Shown piece by piece: positions 48,037 to 48,214 of a stretch of 48,214 nucleotides of DNA. The notes under the pieces were generated by a model. It saw only the letters and a list, made by a program, of their open reading frames with translations. It did not search any database and was not told where the DNA came from. This DNA comes from Xenorhabdus griffiniae (GTDB lineage Bacteria > Pseudomonadota > Gammaproteobacteria > Enterobacterales > Enterobacteriaceae): NCBI RefSeq assembly GCF_015163655.1, contig NZ_JADEUF010000015.1, positions 1 to 48,214 on the forward strand. Direction: 5' to 3'. Within the stretch, counting starts at the first letter, position 1. Every line of letters begins with the position of its first letter. Made by a program: the position numbers and the translations under genes.

Positions 48037-48214
48037 TTATTGAGAATAGTTTTTAGCTATTTATTTAATAGGTATTTCCTTTGTTTTAATTTTTCTGAAA
48101 AGCGAATGAAAATTAATTACCTTAACAATATTTGAACGGTTTTTTTAAGTGATATTTTCAATTAACAATTCGCTTGATAATTATGTTGGTTAGATAAATA
48201 TCATGATTTTATAT
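48037..48214. other. AT-rich right edge without visible genes
   Basis: Nothing with coding character is visible in this stretch. It may hold promoter elements of a gene beyond the window. Confidence 0.4.

Overview
The window reads as chromosomal DNA of a gammaproteobacterium of the order Enterobacterales, most likely Morganellaceae close to Xenorhabdus or Photorhabdus. The reasons are the gene content, the gene order shared with Escherichia coli around aspA-groEL-efp and rsmC-prfC-deo, the moderately AT-rich composition, and a palindromic intergenic repeat (about 841, 41681 and 47828) of a kind I associate with Xenorhabdus/Photorhabdus. The genus is inference.

Region 1 (1 to about 14.1 kb) is accessory and decayed. 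From the left it holds a cut-off gene, a small ORF with an internal stop, a possible small HTH regulator, a C-terminal remnant of a type III restriction-like helicase/nuclease, and then a large minus-strand operon. That operon has a 1566-residue SF2 helicase carrying a C-terminal PD-(D/E)XK-like nuclease motif, and a 743-residue protein that I cannot place, whose start codon overlaps the helicase stop. A third gene directly upstream of the helicase survives only as a frameshifted C-terminal remnant, cut by an IS3-family remnant. Next come an IS110-family element interrupted by an IS5-like element, both with broken transposase genes, then a TetR regulator divergent from a flavodoxin-fold quinone reductase, and a truncated Ner-like gene. 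The region ends at the 3' side of tRNA-Phe, beside yjdC. This matches the pheU position of E. coli, a known integration site for islands.

Region 2 (14.1 to 25.6 kb) is conserved core: tRNA-Phe, yjdC, dsbD, dcuA, aspA (minus strand), fxsA, groS-groL behind a sigma-32-type promoter, yjeI, the divergent epmB/efp pair, and sugE behind a two-hairpin guanidine-II riboswitch. cutA, expected near dcuA/dsbD, is absent.

Region 3 (25.6 to 33 kb) is variable: a Ner-like regulator divergent from an orphan controller (C) protein with C-box-like operators, a TSUP permease, a nucleoside hydrolase divergent from an amine-oxidation cluster (PuuB-like oxidase, cupin, aldehyde dehydrogenase, with an acetyltransferase after it), and a small membrane protein.

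Region 4 (33 to 48.2 kb) is core again: two tRNA-Leu(CAG) genes, rsmC, holD-rimI, an inserted AbiE-type toxin-antitoxin pair where E. coli has yjjG, prfC, a one-BON OsmY relative, yjjU-yjjV, and the nucleoside salvage series nupC-deoC-deoA-deoB-deoD. Uptake by NupC, phosphorolysis by DeoA and DeoD, isomerisation by DeoB and cleavage by DeoC form one pathway. The nucleoside hydrolase at 27.3 kb is a separate entry into nucleoside breakdown.
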